NCBI RefSeq assembly: GCF_036884255.1
Contig: NZ_CP145605.1
Coordinates: 3,348,001 to 3,412,000, forward strand
Direction: 5' to 3'
Source: Paenibacillus tundrae
GTDB lineage: Bacteria; Bacillota; Bacilli; Paenibacillales; Paenibacillaceae
Length of the DNA stretch: 64,000 bases
The first letter of the stretch is position 1, and each line of letters opens with the position of its first letter. The notes under the pieces are model-generated. The model saw nothing but the letters and a program-made list of their open reading frames with translations. It was not told where the DNA came from and searched no databases. Positions 28,848-36,263 of this stretch are shown one piece after another. The position numbers and the translations under genes were made by a program.

Positions 28848-29288
28848 TTATTCGGAACATATATGGGTACTGCTCCAATCATATTCATTACAAAATTGTT
28901 CTGAATTTCTCTGCTGACTTTGACTCCATTCAATGAATTGAGTTATCGTGCCTACCAATAAATACAAATCATAAAATCCCTGTTTTCGTAAAATACGTAT
29001 AGCTTTTATTCCTTTAAAATAGTTATTGGTCAGAATAATTACGCTATCTTCGGGGGTCAAATTTTCTTTTCTCCAAACATAAGGCAATCGTCCTATAGAG
29101 ATATTAATGGAATTTGGAATGTGCTCTTTTTCAAAATCAGAACTATCTCTTATGTCGAGGCATTTAGTATGATCAGGCACCAAGATTAGGTTTGATTTTA
29201 AAGATAAAACCGTTACGTTACGTATGAAGCGGATATATTTATATATCCAGTACATCAGTATAAGAACGATTATAAGGACATATATCAT
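28848..29288 (-). CDS. membrane-anchored rhodanese-like protein lacking catalytic Cys
   Basis: The ATG overlaps the stop of the upstream ArsR-rhodanese gene (ATATGATA), giving 146 residues by translational coupling. Residues 2-20 form a membrane anchor, then a rhodanese fold (CLDIRDSSDFEKEHIPNSINI). The active-loop position reads ILTNNYFKGIKAIRIL, with no cysteine. The C-terminal tail has two cysteines (QFCNEY and THICSE). It matches the protein at 1558-1956 in anchor, GRLP-VW motif and lack of the catalytic residue, so loss of catalysis is shared by both. Function unknown. Confidence 0.8.
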   Translation of the reverse strand: MIYVLIIVLILMYWIYKYIRFIRNVTVLSLKSNLILVPDHTKCLDIRDSSDFEKEHIPNSINISIGRLPYVWRKENLTPEDSVIILTNNYFKGIKAIRILRKQGFYDLYLLVGTITQFIEWSQSQQRNSEQFCNEYDWSSTHICSE

Positions 29289-29968
29289 ATGGTTGCCTTG
29301 GCTGAAACCGGACTTCCGTAAGCATTCCACTCGTGAACGCCTTCTTCTATTCGGTATGCTCTAAAACCCTGTTCTTGGATATAATTCACAGCTTGAGATG
29401 CAATAGAACAAAAAGGCCCTCGGCAATAGGCAGCAAGTTCTACATCTTTATTTAATGTTTGTAGAAATACTTCTAACTGTTCTAAGGGTACAGAAATAGC
29501 ACCTGGAATGTGAGATGTTTCATACTCCTCAACGGGACGAAGATCTATGAGAACGAGGTTATCTTGCTTCATTCGAAGCATTAGGTCGTTTTTACTAATA
29601 TTACGAACTCCTTCATATTGCTCTTCCAGTTCATCTTTAATCAGCTTGATGTCAGCGAGTCTGTCCTCGCATATATTCCACAATGAGGACAAAAATTGTG
29701 TTACAGATGAGTCACTGATGTTATATATAACAAACGTACCCTTTTTGTGAAATTTAACGAGCTTAGCTTCCAGCAAAATCTGTAAGTGACGGGATACATT
29801 CGATACGCTCATACCTGTTTGAGTAGCTAAACTATCAACAGATTTCGGTCCGTTTGACAAGATATCCATAATCTCAAGTCTTTTGTCACTCGATAAACAT
29901 TTCCCAATTCGAGCAAATTGTTGATATAAACGTTCTTTAATATCTGATTTAGCACATGTAACTTCCAT
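29285..29968 (-). CDS. ArsR-rhodanese fusion regulator, paralogue
   Basis: The 227-residue protein repeats the architecture of the one at 24221: winged helix (SVSNVSRHLQILLEAKLVKF), linker helices and a rhodanese domain (LIDLRPVEEYETSHI) with AYCRGPFC. Cysteines are Cys5, Cys24 (GKCLSSDKR), Cys100, Cys182 and Cys187. GAAAGGAGTATAT precedes ATG. It heads its own operon with the membrane rhodanese and CSVC thioredoxin. No 20-mer operator is seen in its leader, only TTGAC-N11-GTCAA near 29995-30015. Confidence 0.9.
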   Translation of the reverse strand: MEVTCAKSDIKERLYQQFARIGKCLSSDKRLEIMDILSNGPKSVDSLATQTGMSVSNVSRHLQILLEAKLVKFHKKGTFVIYNISDSSVTQFLSSLWNICEDRLADIKLIKDELEEQYEGVRNISKNDLMLRMKQDNLVLIDLRPVEEYETSHIPGAISVPLEQLEVFLQTLNKDVELAAYCRGPFCSIASQAVNYIQEQGFRAYRIEEGVHEWNAYGSPVSAKATI

Positions 29969-30027
29969 TTTATATACTCCTTTCTACGGTTTTGACTTTA
30001 TCATTCTGTCAATTCTTATGTTGAAAA

Positions 30028-30063
30028 GAACGACGGTTCAGATGAATCCTGATCCGTCGTTCT
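30028..30063 (-). terminator. terminator of trxA
   Basis: GAACGACGG pairs with CCGTCGTTC around a 17-base inner region with a further short stem; on the minus strand TTTTC follows. It lies 37 bases past the trxA stop. Confidence 0.68.
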
Positions 30064-30099
30064 CTTCACATAGGTTCAAGAACAAGATTAACAATTTAC

Positions 30100-30423
30100 T
30101 TATTTTGAATTAAGCAATCCTTGAATTTTTTCTTTAAGAGCTTGTTTTTGATTCACACCAATCATGGTCTCAGCTAATTTGCCATCTTTAAATAAGAGAA
30201 GCGTTGGAATACTTCTAACTCCGAATTGCTGTGCCAATTCGAGTTCCTCATCTACATTGACTTTGGCAATGGTTGCTTGCCCAGCCAAATCATCAGCTAG
30301 ATCATTTACGATTGGAAGTTGCACTTGACAAGGTGGACACCATGGTGCCCAGAAATCGACTAAAGTCACTCCCGTGTTAACGTTCGATTCAAAATTTTGT
30401 TTTGTTAATGATACTGCTCCCAT
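30100..30423 (-). CDS. thioredoxin, WCPPC active site
   Basis: The 107-residue protein is a full-length thioredoxin (VTLVDFWAPWCPPC, Cys29 and Cys32; RSIPTLLLFKDG). Classical thioredoxins have CGPC; the CPPC variant is more often seen in TlpA-like or specialised forms, and this one is soluble. GTGAGGGGATTA precedes ATG. It stands alone with a strong promoter and the ArsR-rhodanese operator, so it is a likely partner of the trxB/OsmC genes. Confidence 0.92.
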   Translation of the reverse strand: MGAVSLTKQNFESNVNTGVTLVDFWAPWCPPCQVQLPIVNDLADDLAGQATIAKVNVDEELELAQQFGVRSIPTLLLFKDGKLAETMIGVNQKQALKEKIQGLLNSK

Positions 30424-30453
30424 AATATAATCCCCTCACTTAATTTATCAATT

Positions 30454-30473
30454 ATTCAATCGATTAATTGAAT
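30454..30473. promoter_or_regulatory. operator ATTCAATCGATTAATTGAAT
   Basis: One base different from the 20-mers at 21052 and 23949, and again overlapping the -10 box. Confidence 0.8.
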
Positions 30474-30500
30474 TATACGTTTGAAGTTGAATTGTGTCAA
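30472..30500 (-). promoter_or_regulatory. trxA promoter
   Basis: Minus-strand TTGACA, 17 bases, TATAAT: the strongest promoter match in the window. Confidence 0.82.
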
Positions 30501-30563
30501 CTCTCTCGAAGTGGTATAAATGGAATCTCTCAACTCTGGACAAGGACAATCGTTAACCTAAAT

Positions 30564-30592
30564 GCAAAAAAAGCCGCTACATTAGCGACTTT
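30564..30592. repeat. solitary copy of the AGCCGCTA hairpin
   Basis: AAAAAAAGCCGCTACATTAGCGACTT matches the hairpin that closes the repeat arrays at 41861 and 60460, and a GGACAAGGACAA stretch precedes it. On the minus strand it ends in a T run, so it could act as a terminator. Confidence 0.45.
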
Positions 30593-30652
30593 AGATTAGA
30601 AATTTTCTTCAATTATTGGTTACATTGATCGAACCAACACGTATTAGGGCTT

Positions 30653-31132
30653 TCAGTTTAGTTTTTTGACCATTCGATACAAAGATAAAGTAGGTTTTAC
30701 TACTTCGGATGTAATTTCTTAGCCCAGTTTGACGTATAGTTTGGCAGCGAGATGATTCTCTTTTTTGACTGTAAGGGAACTTAGGTTATACCCCTGTCTA
30801 ATCGCCTGCTCTTCTGCATGTTGAATGAGTTGGGAGCCTATACCCATGCCTCTGCTTTCGGGCATAGCTGCAAGAGTTGCAATATGGTACTCTCCTTCGA
30901 ATCCTTCCTTCAGTCCTAGTTTTCGGTATGAAAACAGTTGTTTCGCTGTAGATGAGCCCAATTGATCCAGAGTGGTATATGGTAAACACGTAATCATTCC
31001 GAGCGATTTGTCACCGATTTTTGCCTCATAGGTAAATTCATGACTAAATCGATTGTTCTTAGACTTCCATAGCATTCTGAATGTCGCATCAGTAATGCTT
31101 TGATTACTTGACCCCACAATTGAATGTGCCAT
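30653..31132 (-). pseudogene. GNAT acetyltransferase with premature stop
   Basis: The frame from AHSIVGSSNQSITDATFR to the acetyl-CoA motif MPESRGMGIGSQLIQ and LAAKLYVKLG is open, then a TAA at 30719-30721 interrupts it. The same frame continues with EITSEVVKPTLSLYRMVKK and a second stop, which is the normal GNAT ending. The N-terminus also looks short and has no clear ribosome site. It is therefore probably a decaying gene. Confidence 0.7.
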
Positions 31133-31386
31133 ATCTCCATTTGTAAATATCTTTAGATTACAATTTTTAAACGATCATCTTCCAATGATTGAGATACATC
31201 ATTATAGCTTAAATGTGAATTATATATTGATCAAATGATATTATTATCTATCAATAAATGGTATAAAAATTCATAAATATGTATTTAGTTAAGTTACATT
31301 TACAATATATAGAATTAACTTATCATTATTGGTGACTTAGGAGTGGACTTTTTCTATTTTTCAATAATCTAAGAATATTTAAATAA
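31133..31386. other. AT-rich intergenic stretch
   Basis: About 250 very AT-rich bases between the GNAT remnant and the MarR terminator. No gene or recognisable regulatory element is seen. Confidence 0.4.
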
Positions 31387-31436
31387 AAATGGACCCTGTC
31401 GCTTCCAATAAAAAAAGCAAAAGGGTCCATTTTTAT
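31387..31436. terminator. terminator after MarR gene
   Basis: AAATGGACCCT pairs with AGGGTCCATTT, with T runs on both strands, just behind the stop codon at 31441. Confidence 0.85.
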
Positions 31437-31440
31437 TTGG

Positions 31441-31878
31441 CTATTTCAAAGTATTCTCTACCATACTATTCAACACATGCTTGAATGTCTCAAGATCGTC
31501 CTTGGATATTCCAGCAATTGTATCATTTTTAAACTTTTCGGCAATTGGCATTAAATCAAGGCAGATTTTCACGCCCTTATCAGAAAGTTCCAACTGCTTT
31601 ACACGTTTATCAGCAGTTGCAGTGGAGCGGTATAACATTCCATCCAACTCCAGTTTTTGGAGCAAACGAACTACGCTCGGTTCTTTAATTGACATTTTTT
31701 CCGCTAGTTCGCGCTGGGTAATGGACTCATGAATATAGATATAATACATAGCGATCCACTGACTCCTGGTGATATGGTAGGCTCGATACTCTTTTTCCAA
31801 TGCTTCCGCGAAGAATTTCCCACTACGGTTTGTAACAAATGCAAGGCAATCCTCTAAATTAAACAATAGACACACCAA
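31441..31878 (-). CDS. MarR-family regulator
   Basis: Up to 145 residues with the MarR winged helix (RSQWIAMYYI, SITQRELAEKMSIKEPSVVRLLQKLE, TADKRVKQLELSDKG). The start is unsure: the frame opens with TTG/GTG codons behind GTTGGG, without a good ribosome site. One cysteine (Cys11, EDCLAFV) lies near the N-terminus, as in OhrR-type peroxide sensors, where a single N-terminal cysteine is oxidised. It is downstream of an OsmC/lipoyl-DLD pair and probably controls it; a palindrome at 34240 is the candidate site. Confidence 0.85.
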   Translation of the reverse strand: MVCLLFNLEDCLAFVTNRSGKFFAEALEKEYRAYHITRSQWIAMYYIYIHESITQRELAEKMSIKEPSVVRLLQKLELDGMLYRSTATADKRVKQLELSDKGVKICLDLMPIAEKFKNDTIAGISKDDLETFKHVLNSMVENTLK

Positions 31879-31976
31879 CCAATCCCAACAGTTTTATCGC
31901 CGTGTATTTTTCCACTATTCATTATATGATAGCAAACATTTCACCATATAGGAAATGAATACTTACATTCGTTTCC

Positions 31977-33659
31977 TCATGCTTGATGGAGCGCACCGAT
32001 ACTAAGGCCGAATGCAGCTTCATGAATTACTTCTCCCGTTGTTGGGTGAGCAAAGACCGTATGTTTAATTTGTTGTTCTGTCAGCTCGTTTGTTATGGCG
32101 AGCGTTAAGCTACTGATTAAAGAAGATGCATCGGGACCAATAATTGCCCCTCCAACAATTTTTTGTGAGTGATTATTCTTAATCAATTTAATAAAACCTT
32201 CCGGTTCATTCATTGTTAAGGCCTTACCATTGCTGGTAAAGGAGACCTTACTCACACTGTAATCCATTCCTTGCTGTTTACATTCATCCTCCAATAATCC
32301 TACACTGGCTATTTCAGGTGATGTGAAAATAACGTTCGGGATTGCACCATAGCGCATTCCTTCCGATTCGCCTACAATTGAATCGATGGCAGTAATACCT
32401 TGATGCGAGGCAACATGGGCAAGTTGCATAATATTCGTAACATCACCTATCGCATAAATATGCTCAACGTTAGTACACATATGTTCGTTCACGGCAATAC
32501 CTCGCCCATTATTGTTAAGCTGGATTCCGGCTCGTTCAACCTCCAAACCATCCAAATTAGGTTCTCTTCCAACAGCTACCAATACTTTTTCACTAACCAA
32601 CAAGTGATCCCCTAGGGAATCCTCATAACTTACGATCGCTTGTCCATCATCAGAACGCTGGATTTTGGATACCTTCGATTTCGTGTGAATATGAATCCCC
32701 GCTTGCTCTGCTGAATGCTTGATCTCTTCGGATATATCACTGTCAATCATGGTCAATAGTCGGTCCATAAATTCTACTACATGCACTTCAACGCCCAAGT
32801 AACGATAGATGAAGGCAAACTCCATGCCGATGACACCCCCGCCGATAATCGTAATGCTTTTCGGTAGTTCGGTGCATGCAAGCGCATCAGTACTGGTCAT
32901 TACAAAGGGAAGATCGATGCCAGGGATATTAACCTTGGAAATTTTGGAGCCTGTCGCTACGATGATATTGTTGGCTGAAATTTGGTAGTTAGTCTGCCCG
33001 TTTATCCTCACTTCATGTTTAGTCAAAAATGAAGCTTGCCCTCGGATGATTTCTATTTCATTCTTTTCCATCAAGTAATCAATTCCGGATATTAATTTTG
33101 CCTTAATCTCATCTTTACGACGAATAATCTGATGCATATCAACTTGAAGTTCCGTACCTGTGTTAATACCAAATAAAGATGATTGCTTGACATGATGACA
33201 TATTTCAGCAGATTTAACCAATGATTTCGTCGGGATGCAACCTACATTTAAACAAGTGCCGCCCAATTCTTCTTTTTCAATTAATGTAACTTGTATTCCC
33301 TTTTTAGCTGCATAAATTGCGGATACATACCCACCTGGTCCTGCACCAATAATCAATAGCTCCACTTTCTTAGTCATGACTGGATGTTCGAGTTCATTAT
33401 CCTGCGGCTTAGATAATACCTCGTCTTCCAAAGCGGTTTCTAACGTGAACAACACTTGATTGGAGGAAATTTCTCCACCTTCTTCAAACAAAATATGGCT
33501 GATGGTACCCTCCGCAGTCGCTGTAACTTCTCGATTGCCTTTGCCTGTTTCAATTTCAACGAGTAAGTCTCCGAATGAAACCTTGTCCCCTTGTTGGAAA
33601 TTGATGGTACCGGCTTTTCCTTTTTTTCCTCCAGGAATCATTGACATTTTTATCTCCAT
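31977..33659 (-). CDS. dihydrolipoyl dehydrogenase with fused lipoyl domain
   Basis: The start is the ATG of MEIKMSMIPG, ten bases after GGAG. Residues 1-80 form a biotinyl/lipoyl domain with the candidate lipoylated lysine Lys40 in IETGKGNREV (usual context ETDK). After a 25-residue linker a full flavoprotein follows: GAGPGGYVSAIYAA, the redox pair GGTCLNVGC, NAD site GGGVIGMEFA, and HPTTGEV at the end. Fusion lets the enzyme reduce its own lipoyl arm. It is 58 bases behind an OsmC gene, and OsmC/Ohr peroxidases are known to take electrons from lipoyl proteins. Confidence 0.92.
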   Translation of the reverse strand: MEIKMSMIPGGKKGKAGTINFQQGDKVSFGDLLVEIETGKGNREVTATAEGTISHILFEEGGEISSNQVLFTLETALEDEVLSKPQDNELEHPVMTKKVELLIIGAGPGGYVSAIYAAKKGIQVTLIEKEELGGTCLNVGCIPTKSLVKSAEICHHVKQSSLFGINTGTELQVDMHQIIRRKDEIKAKLISGIDYLMEKNEIEIIRGQASFLTKHEVRINGQTNYQISANNIIVATGSKISKVNIPGIDLPFVMTSTDALACTELPKSITIIGGGVIGMEFAFIYRYLGVEVHVVEFMDRLLTMIDSDISEEIKHSAEQAGIHIHTKSKVSKIQRSDDGQAIVSYEDSLGDHLLVSEKVLVAVGREPNLDGLEVERAGIQLNNNGRGIAVNEHMCTNVEHIYAIGDVTNIMQLAHVASHQGITAIDSIVGESEGMRYGAIPNVIFTSPEIASVGLLEDECKQQGMDYSVSKVSFTSNGKALTMNEPEGFIKLIKNNHSQKIVGGAIIGPDASSLISSLTLAITNELTEQQIKHTVFAHPTTGEVIHEAAFGLSIGALHQA

Positions 33660-33717
33660 GAAAATCAAGCTCCTTCACTACCAAAGAGGGGTGGATAATC
33701 CCTTCTTAGCGCATATG

Positions 33718-34158
33718 TTAGTGTCTAACTACCCCGGATTGCACCAATTTAACTCCGTTAGCCAAGCAGTCTCCAACCGGACAAGTCTTCTCAATGAATG
33801 TTGCAAAAGCTTCTGCTTTTTCTTGACTTTCTGTTGTTTTAAAGTGCATTATAAAACGAATTTCCTGAAATCCGCTTCTTACATCTGCGAGCCCCATGAA
33901 TCCATCCGGATCCAAGTCTCCTTCAAGCTCAACATACAATTCTTCATATGAAAAGTTGTACGCATCCGCAAAGGCAGCAGCAACGATGGACTGACATGCT
34001 CCAAGTGCACATAATAGCGCTTCGACCGGATTCATCCCTTTATCCGTTCCTCCTAAATCTTGGGGCTCATCCATCAAAATTTTAAAACCTCTGGATTGAG
34101 CCTCGACCTGTAAACCTTTAGGCAATTTTGTAGCGGTAGCTTTGAATGTAGTTAACAT
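33718..34158 (-). CDS. OsmC-family protein, probable lipoyl-dependent peroxidase
   Basis: The 146-residue protein has the OsmC core (GGTDKGMNPVEALLCALGAC) with Cys50 and Cys55, and the second site TCPVGDC with Cys126 and Cys131. Expected reactive pair is Cys55 and Cys126. GAGGAGGAATAGTT lies before ATG. It is the first gene of an operon with the lipoyl-DLD fusion and probably MarR, which suggests a self-contained peroxide reduction chain from NADH through lipoamide to OsmC. Confidence 0.88.
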   Translation of the reverse strand: MLTTFKATATKLPKGLQVEAQSRGFKILMDEPQDLGGTDKGMNPVEALLCALGACQSIVAAAFADAYNFSYEELYVELEGDLDPDGFMGLADVRSGFQEIRFIMHFKTTESQEKAEAFATFIEKTCPVGDCLANGVKLVQSGVVRH

Positions 34159-34210
34159 AACTATTCCTCCTCTTACTTTGTGAAAAGTATTACATTCTTT
34201 TCTTGTGAAA

Positions 34211-34239
34211 ATAATAACAATCTTTTAATTCAAAGTCAA
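34211..34239 (-). promoter_or_regulatory. promoter of OsmC/lipoyl-DLD operon
   Basis: Minus-strand TTGACT, 17 bases, TATTAT, about 50 bases ahead of the OsmC start. Confidence 0.75.
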
Positions 34240-34253
34240 TACTTAGCTAAGTA
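34240..34253. promoter_or_regulatory. palindrome TACTTAGCTAAGTA, candidate MarR site
   Basis: A perfect 14-bp palindrome abuts the -35 box of the OsmC promoter. MarR proteins bind such inverted repeats; the link to the MarR gene at 31441 rests on position only. Confidence 0.5.
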
Positions 34254-34299
34254 ATCTTTTATGGTCATAATCCCTCTTATTATTTCTCCCGGGTTCCCT

Positions 34300-34348
34300 G
34301 AAAAAGTTTATAAAATAGGACCGCTCCCAATTATGGTATTGGGAAGCG
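34300..34348 (-). terminator. terminator-like hairpin
   Basis: CGCTTCCCAAT and ATTGGGAGCG form a stem with one bulge, followed on the minus strand by TATTTTATAAACTTTTT. It would end transcription from the ABC permease remnant upstream. Confidence 0.6.
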
Positions 34349-34430
34349 ATCACGGCCTAAACATATCTTTATGTTCAGTCTACTTGAAGAGTTATAAACA
34401 TCTGCAAATCTTTTAAAACCTATTTAATCG

Positions 34431-34715
34431 TTACGTTTTCTTTCTCAATGCCTCCACACTACTCGTTTGGGTTAATCGATACATCGGCCAAGCTGTAGCA
34501 ACGACCGTTGTTTCTACGGCACCAGCACAAGCGAGAACAATGCTGCCCCATGAATCATCCAACCTACATCGAAAGCGCCTTTGAAGAGATGGTGCATCCC
34601 ATAACTCAGTACTGTTCCGAGTATACTACCGTATACTGCAGCGTACAGGGCGTATAAAACACGTTCCAATAAGATCATTATAAAAAAATCACTCTTTGCG
34701 ATTGAAACGCTTTAC
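34431..34715 (-). pseudogene. C-terminal remnant of an FtsX-type ABC permease
   Basis: One frame reads LLERVLYALYAAVYGSILGT and AFDVGWMIHGA, then the next frame continues GSIVLACAGAVETTVVATAW and MYRLTQTSSVEALRKKT with a stop. These are the last membrane segments and the typical VEALR ending of FtsX/MacB-type permeases. The 5' part is missing and a frameshift splits the rest. Confidence 0.68.
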
Positions 34716-34739
34716 ATGATCAGCACAAGATGGATTAAT

Positions 34740-34975
34740 TTATAGCTCAATGTATATTAGCGTTACCGTCTTGTTCTGTGGATCCTATGGCTGCTTGACA
34801 GTAATAGTAATCGTTCCTCCGGACGTCTCACCAGCCGCTTCGACCAGTACGGCGCTATGCTCCTATACGCCCGGCGCTGCGTCGTTGACAATATCTTTAC
34901 TCTTACTTTCTAACTTCTCTAGTAAAGTTTGGTTTTCTTTGTCTGTTAATAACGTTTTTATTCATTAACTCAAAG
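34740..34975 (-). other. possible coding remnant with stops
   Basis: One minus frame reads LLTDKENQTLLEKLESKSK, DIVNDAAPGV, a stop, AVLVEAAGETSGGTITITVK, a stop, then DPQNKTVTLIYIE. The composition suggests a secreted beta-sandwich protein end, but I cannot name a family. It is most likely a decayed fragment. Confidence 0.3.
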
Positions 34976-34987
34976 TAGGAATTGACT

Positions 34988-35324
34988 TTAAATAAATAGG
35001 TAATGATTCGCTTGGGATGCTTGTCCAAGGCAGTAACCGACACCACCAATTGTAACTTGGTCTATTAATCTTCACGCTGAATGCCCCATTAAATCCATGG
35101 ACATTTGGCAAGCTACCAACTCGGCTCCTTGTGCAATGACGGACTCTATCAATTCTTCCAAATACGGAACATTATTATTAGTTCATAAGGCCACGAATAA
35201 TTTTTGGACCAACACCAAGCATATTCATTTTGGACATGCCAAGCGTCTTGCTGCCACGCGGCAGCATCATTTCAAATATTCGGCCAATCATGGTTTTGGA
35301 TACAGGCTGGATCAGATGCTTTAA
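34988..35324 (-). pseudogene. broken DsrE/DsrF-family sulfur-relay protein
   Basis: Shifting frames restores LIQPVSKTMIGRIFEMM, LPRGSKTLGMSKMNMLG, PYLEELIESVIAQGAELVAC (the conserved cysteine), QMSMDLMG and a final GGVGYCLGQASQANHYLFI. This is the C-terminal two-thirds of the DsrE/DsrF/DrsH-like group found with persulfide-handling genes. There are at least three lesions (after GLMN, after DLMG, and in the next helix), and the N-terminus is lost at the junction with a LacI fragment at 35325. It supports a past sulfur-relay function in the region. Confidence 0.78.
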
Positions 35325-35565
35325 TGAGGTTGCAGCCGGATTTATTACTGAACTAAGGAGGTCTAAATTTTCGGTTCCAGGGGACGTTGGGATCATAGGA
35401 TTTGATAATACAGAGGTGGCAAACTTAATGGATCTGACAACTATTCACTATCCTGTGGATCAGCAGTCAGAGAATGCATTTTTAATTCTGCAGAACATGC
35501 TTCATTCAACTGACAAAACATTGATTCCTCTGGAATATACTTTGATTGAAAGACTTACAACTTAG
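35325..35565 (+). pseudogene. C-terminal fragment of a LacI-family gene
   Basis: About 79 codons match the end of the LacI protein at 8497 (EVAAGFITELRRSKFSVPGD, VGIIGFDNTEVA, ERLTT stop). The first 100 bases are nearly identical to 9223-9320 and the rest only about three-quarters identical, so the fragment is a mosaic. It joins directly to the DsrE remnant on the other strand, marking a rearrangement point. Confidence 0.85.
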
Positions 35566-35670
35566 TGATTTCAAAAATATCAAAGAAAATTTATATATAA
35601 GTGCACTCACCTAACTACATTAATTAACCTGGCTACTTACATCGCAAAACTAAAAGCAGAACTTCCTTAC

Positions 35671-36011
35671 TTGCTTAGACCACTTTCCTATTTTGCAGCA
35701 GCCATGGGCCTAGCTTTGATCTCTATTAGTTTTGCAGGAGTTGGTTTTCAATTTTTCGCTGCTCCACCAGGAAAACCGATTTCAGGTTGGTTTGCTGATT
35801 ATCCGATGTTTGAAGCTACTTTCATGTCTTTACTGATCGCCATCACAGGTGTCGGAGCCTGTATCTTCCCATTCTTCTTAAAGGAGAACCCTAATCCTAA
35901 ACTGGTGAATACCCTAAAGTATTTGTGGTAATTGTTGGTGTTGTTTTCGTTGGCTTTGGCGTTTTAAATTACTTCACTCACATCGGTCTTATTGTCCTTA
36001 CGATAAAATAA
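35671..36011 (+). pseudogene. small membrane protein, frameshifted
   Basis: A frame with membrane segments (YFAAAMGLALISISFAGVGF, then FMSLLIAITGVGACIFPFFL) stops at TAA after YLW; one base shift continues it as VIVGVVFVGFGVLNYFTHIG and a stop at 36011. The start is unsure since the frame is open further upstream without a ribosome site. I do not recognise the family. Confidence 0.5.
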
Positions 36012-36263
36012 TTTGATTCACAATTTTATAATAATTGCTTTAACAAAAAAAATCGCTGAACTTAGTTCCTTAACGGACAAGTTTATTAAGTATACTTACA
36101 GTGCTGAACATATCGTTCCTGATCTAAATACGTCTCCCCTCCCCGTTGATCCAGTAGACCAAACAAACTCACCCTGCTCACGATATTTGCTCATTGGTTA
36201 AACCCAGGGGTCTATTTGTAAGAGATACACTTCAGCGGCTTTTTCAACAAGCAATAAAAACGA

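Noticed and set aside
34740..34968. Plus-strand open frame of 72 codons
   Set aside because: The opposite strand gives a more protein-like though interrupted reading; no ribosome site on the plus strand.
35097..35324. Plus-strand open frame of 75 codons
   Set aside because: It is the complement of the DsrE remnant, whose conserved motifs are on the minus strand.
36013..36201. 62-codon plus-strand frame between the membrane remnant and the kinase
   Set aside because: No ribosome site and no recognisable family; the sequence looks like the flank of a decayed gene.
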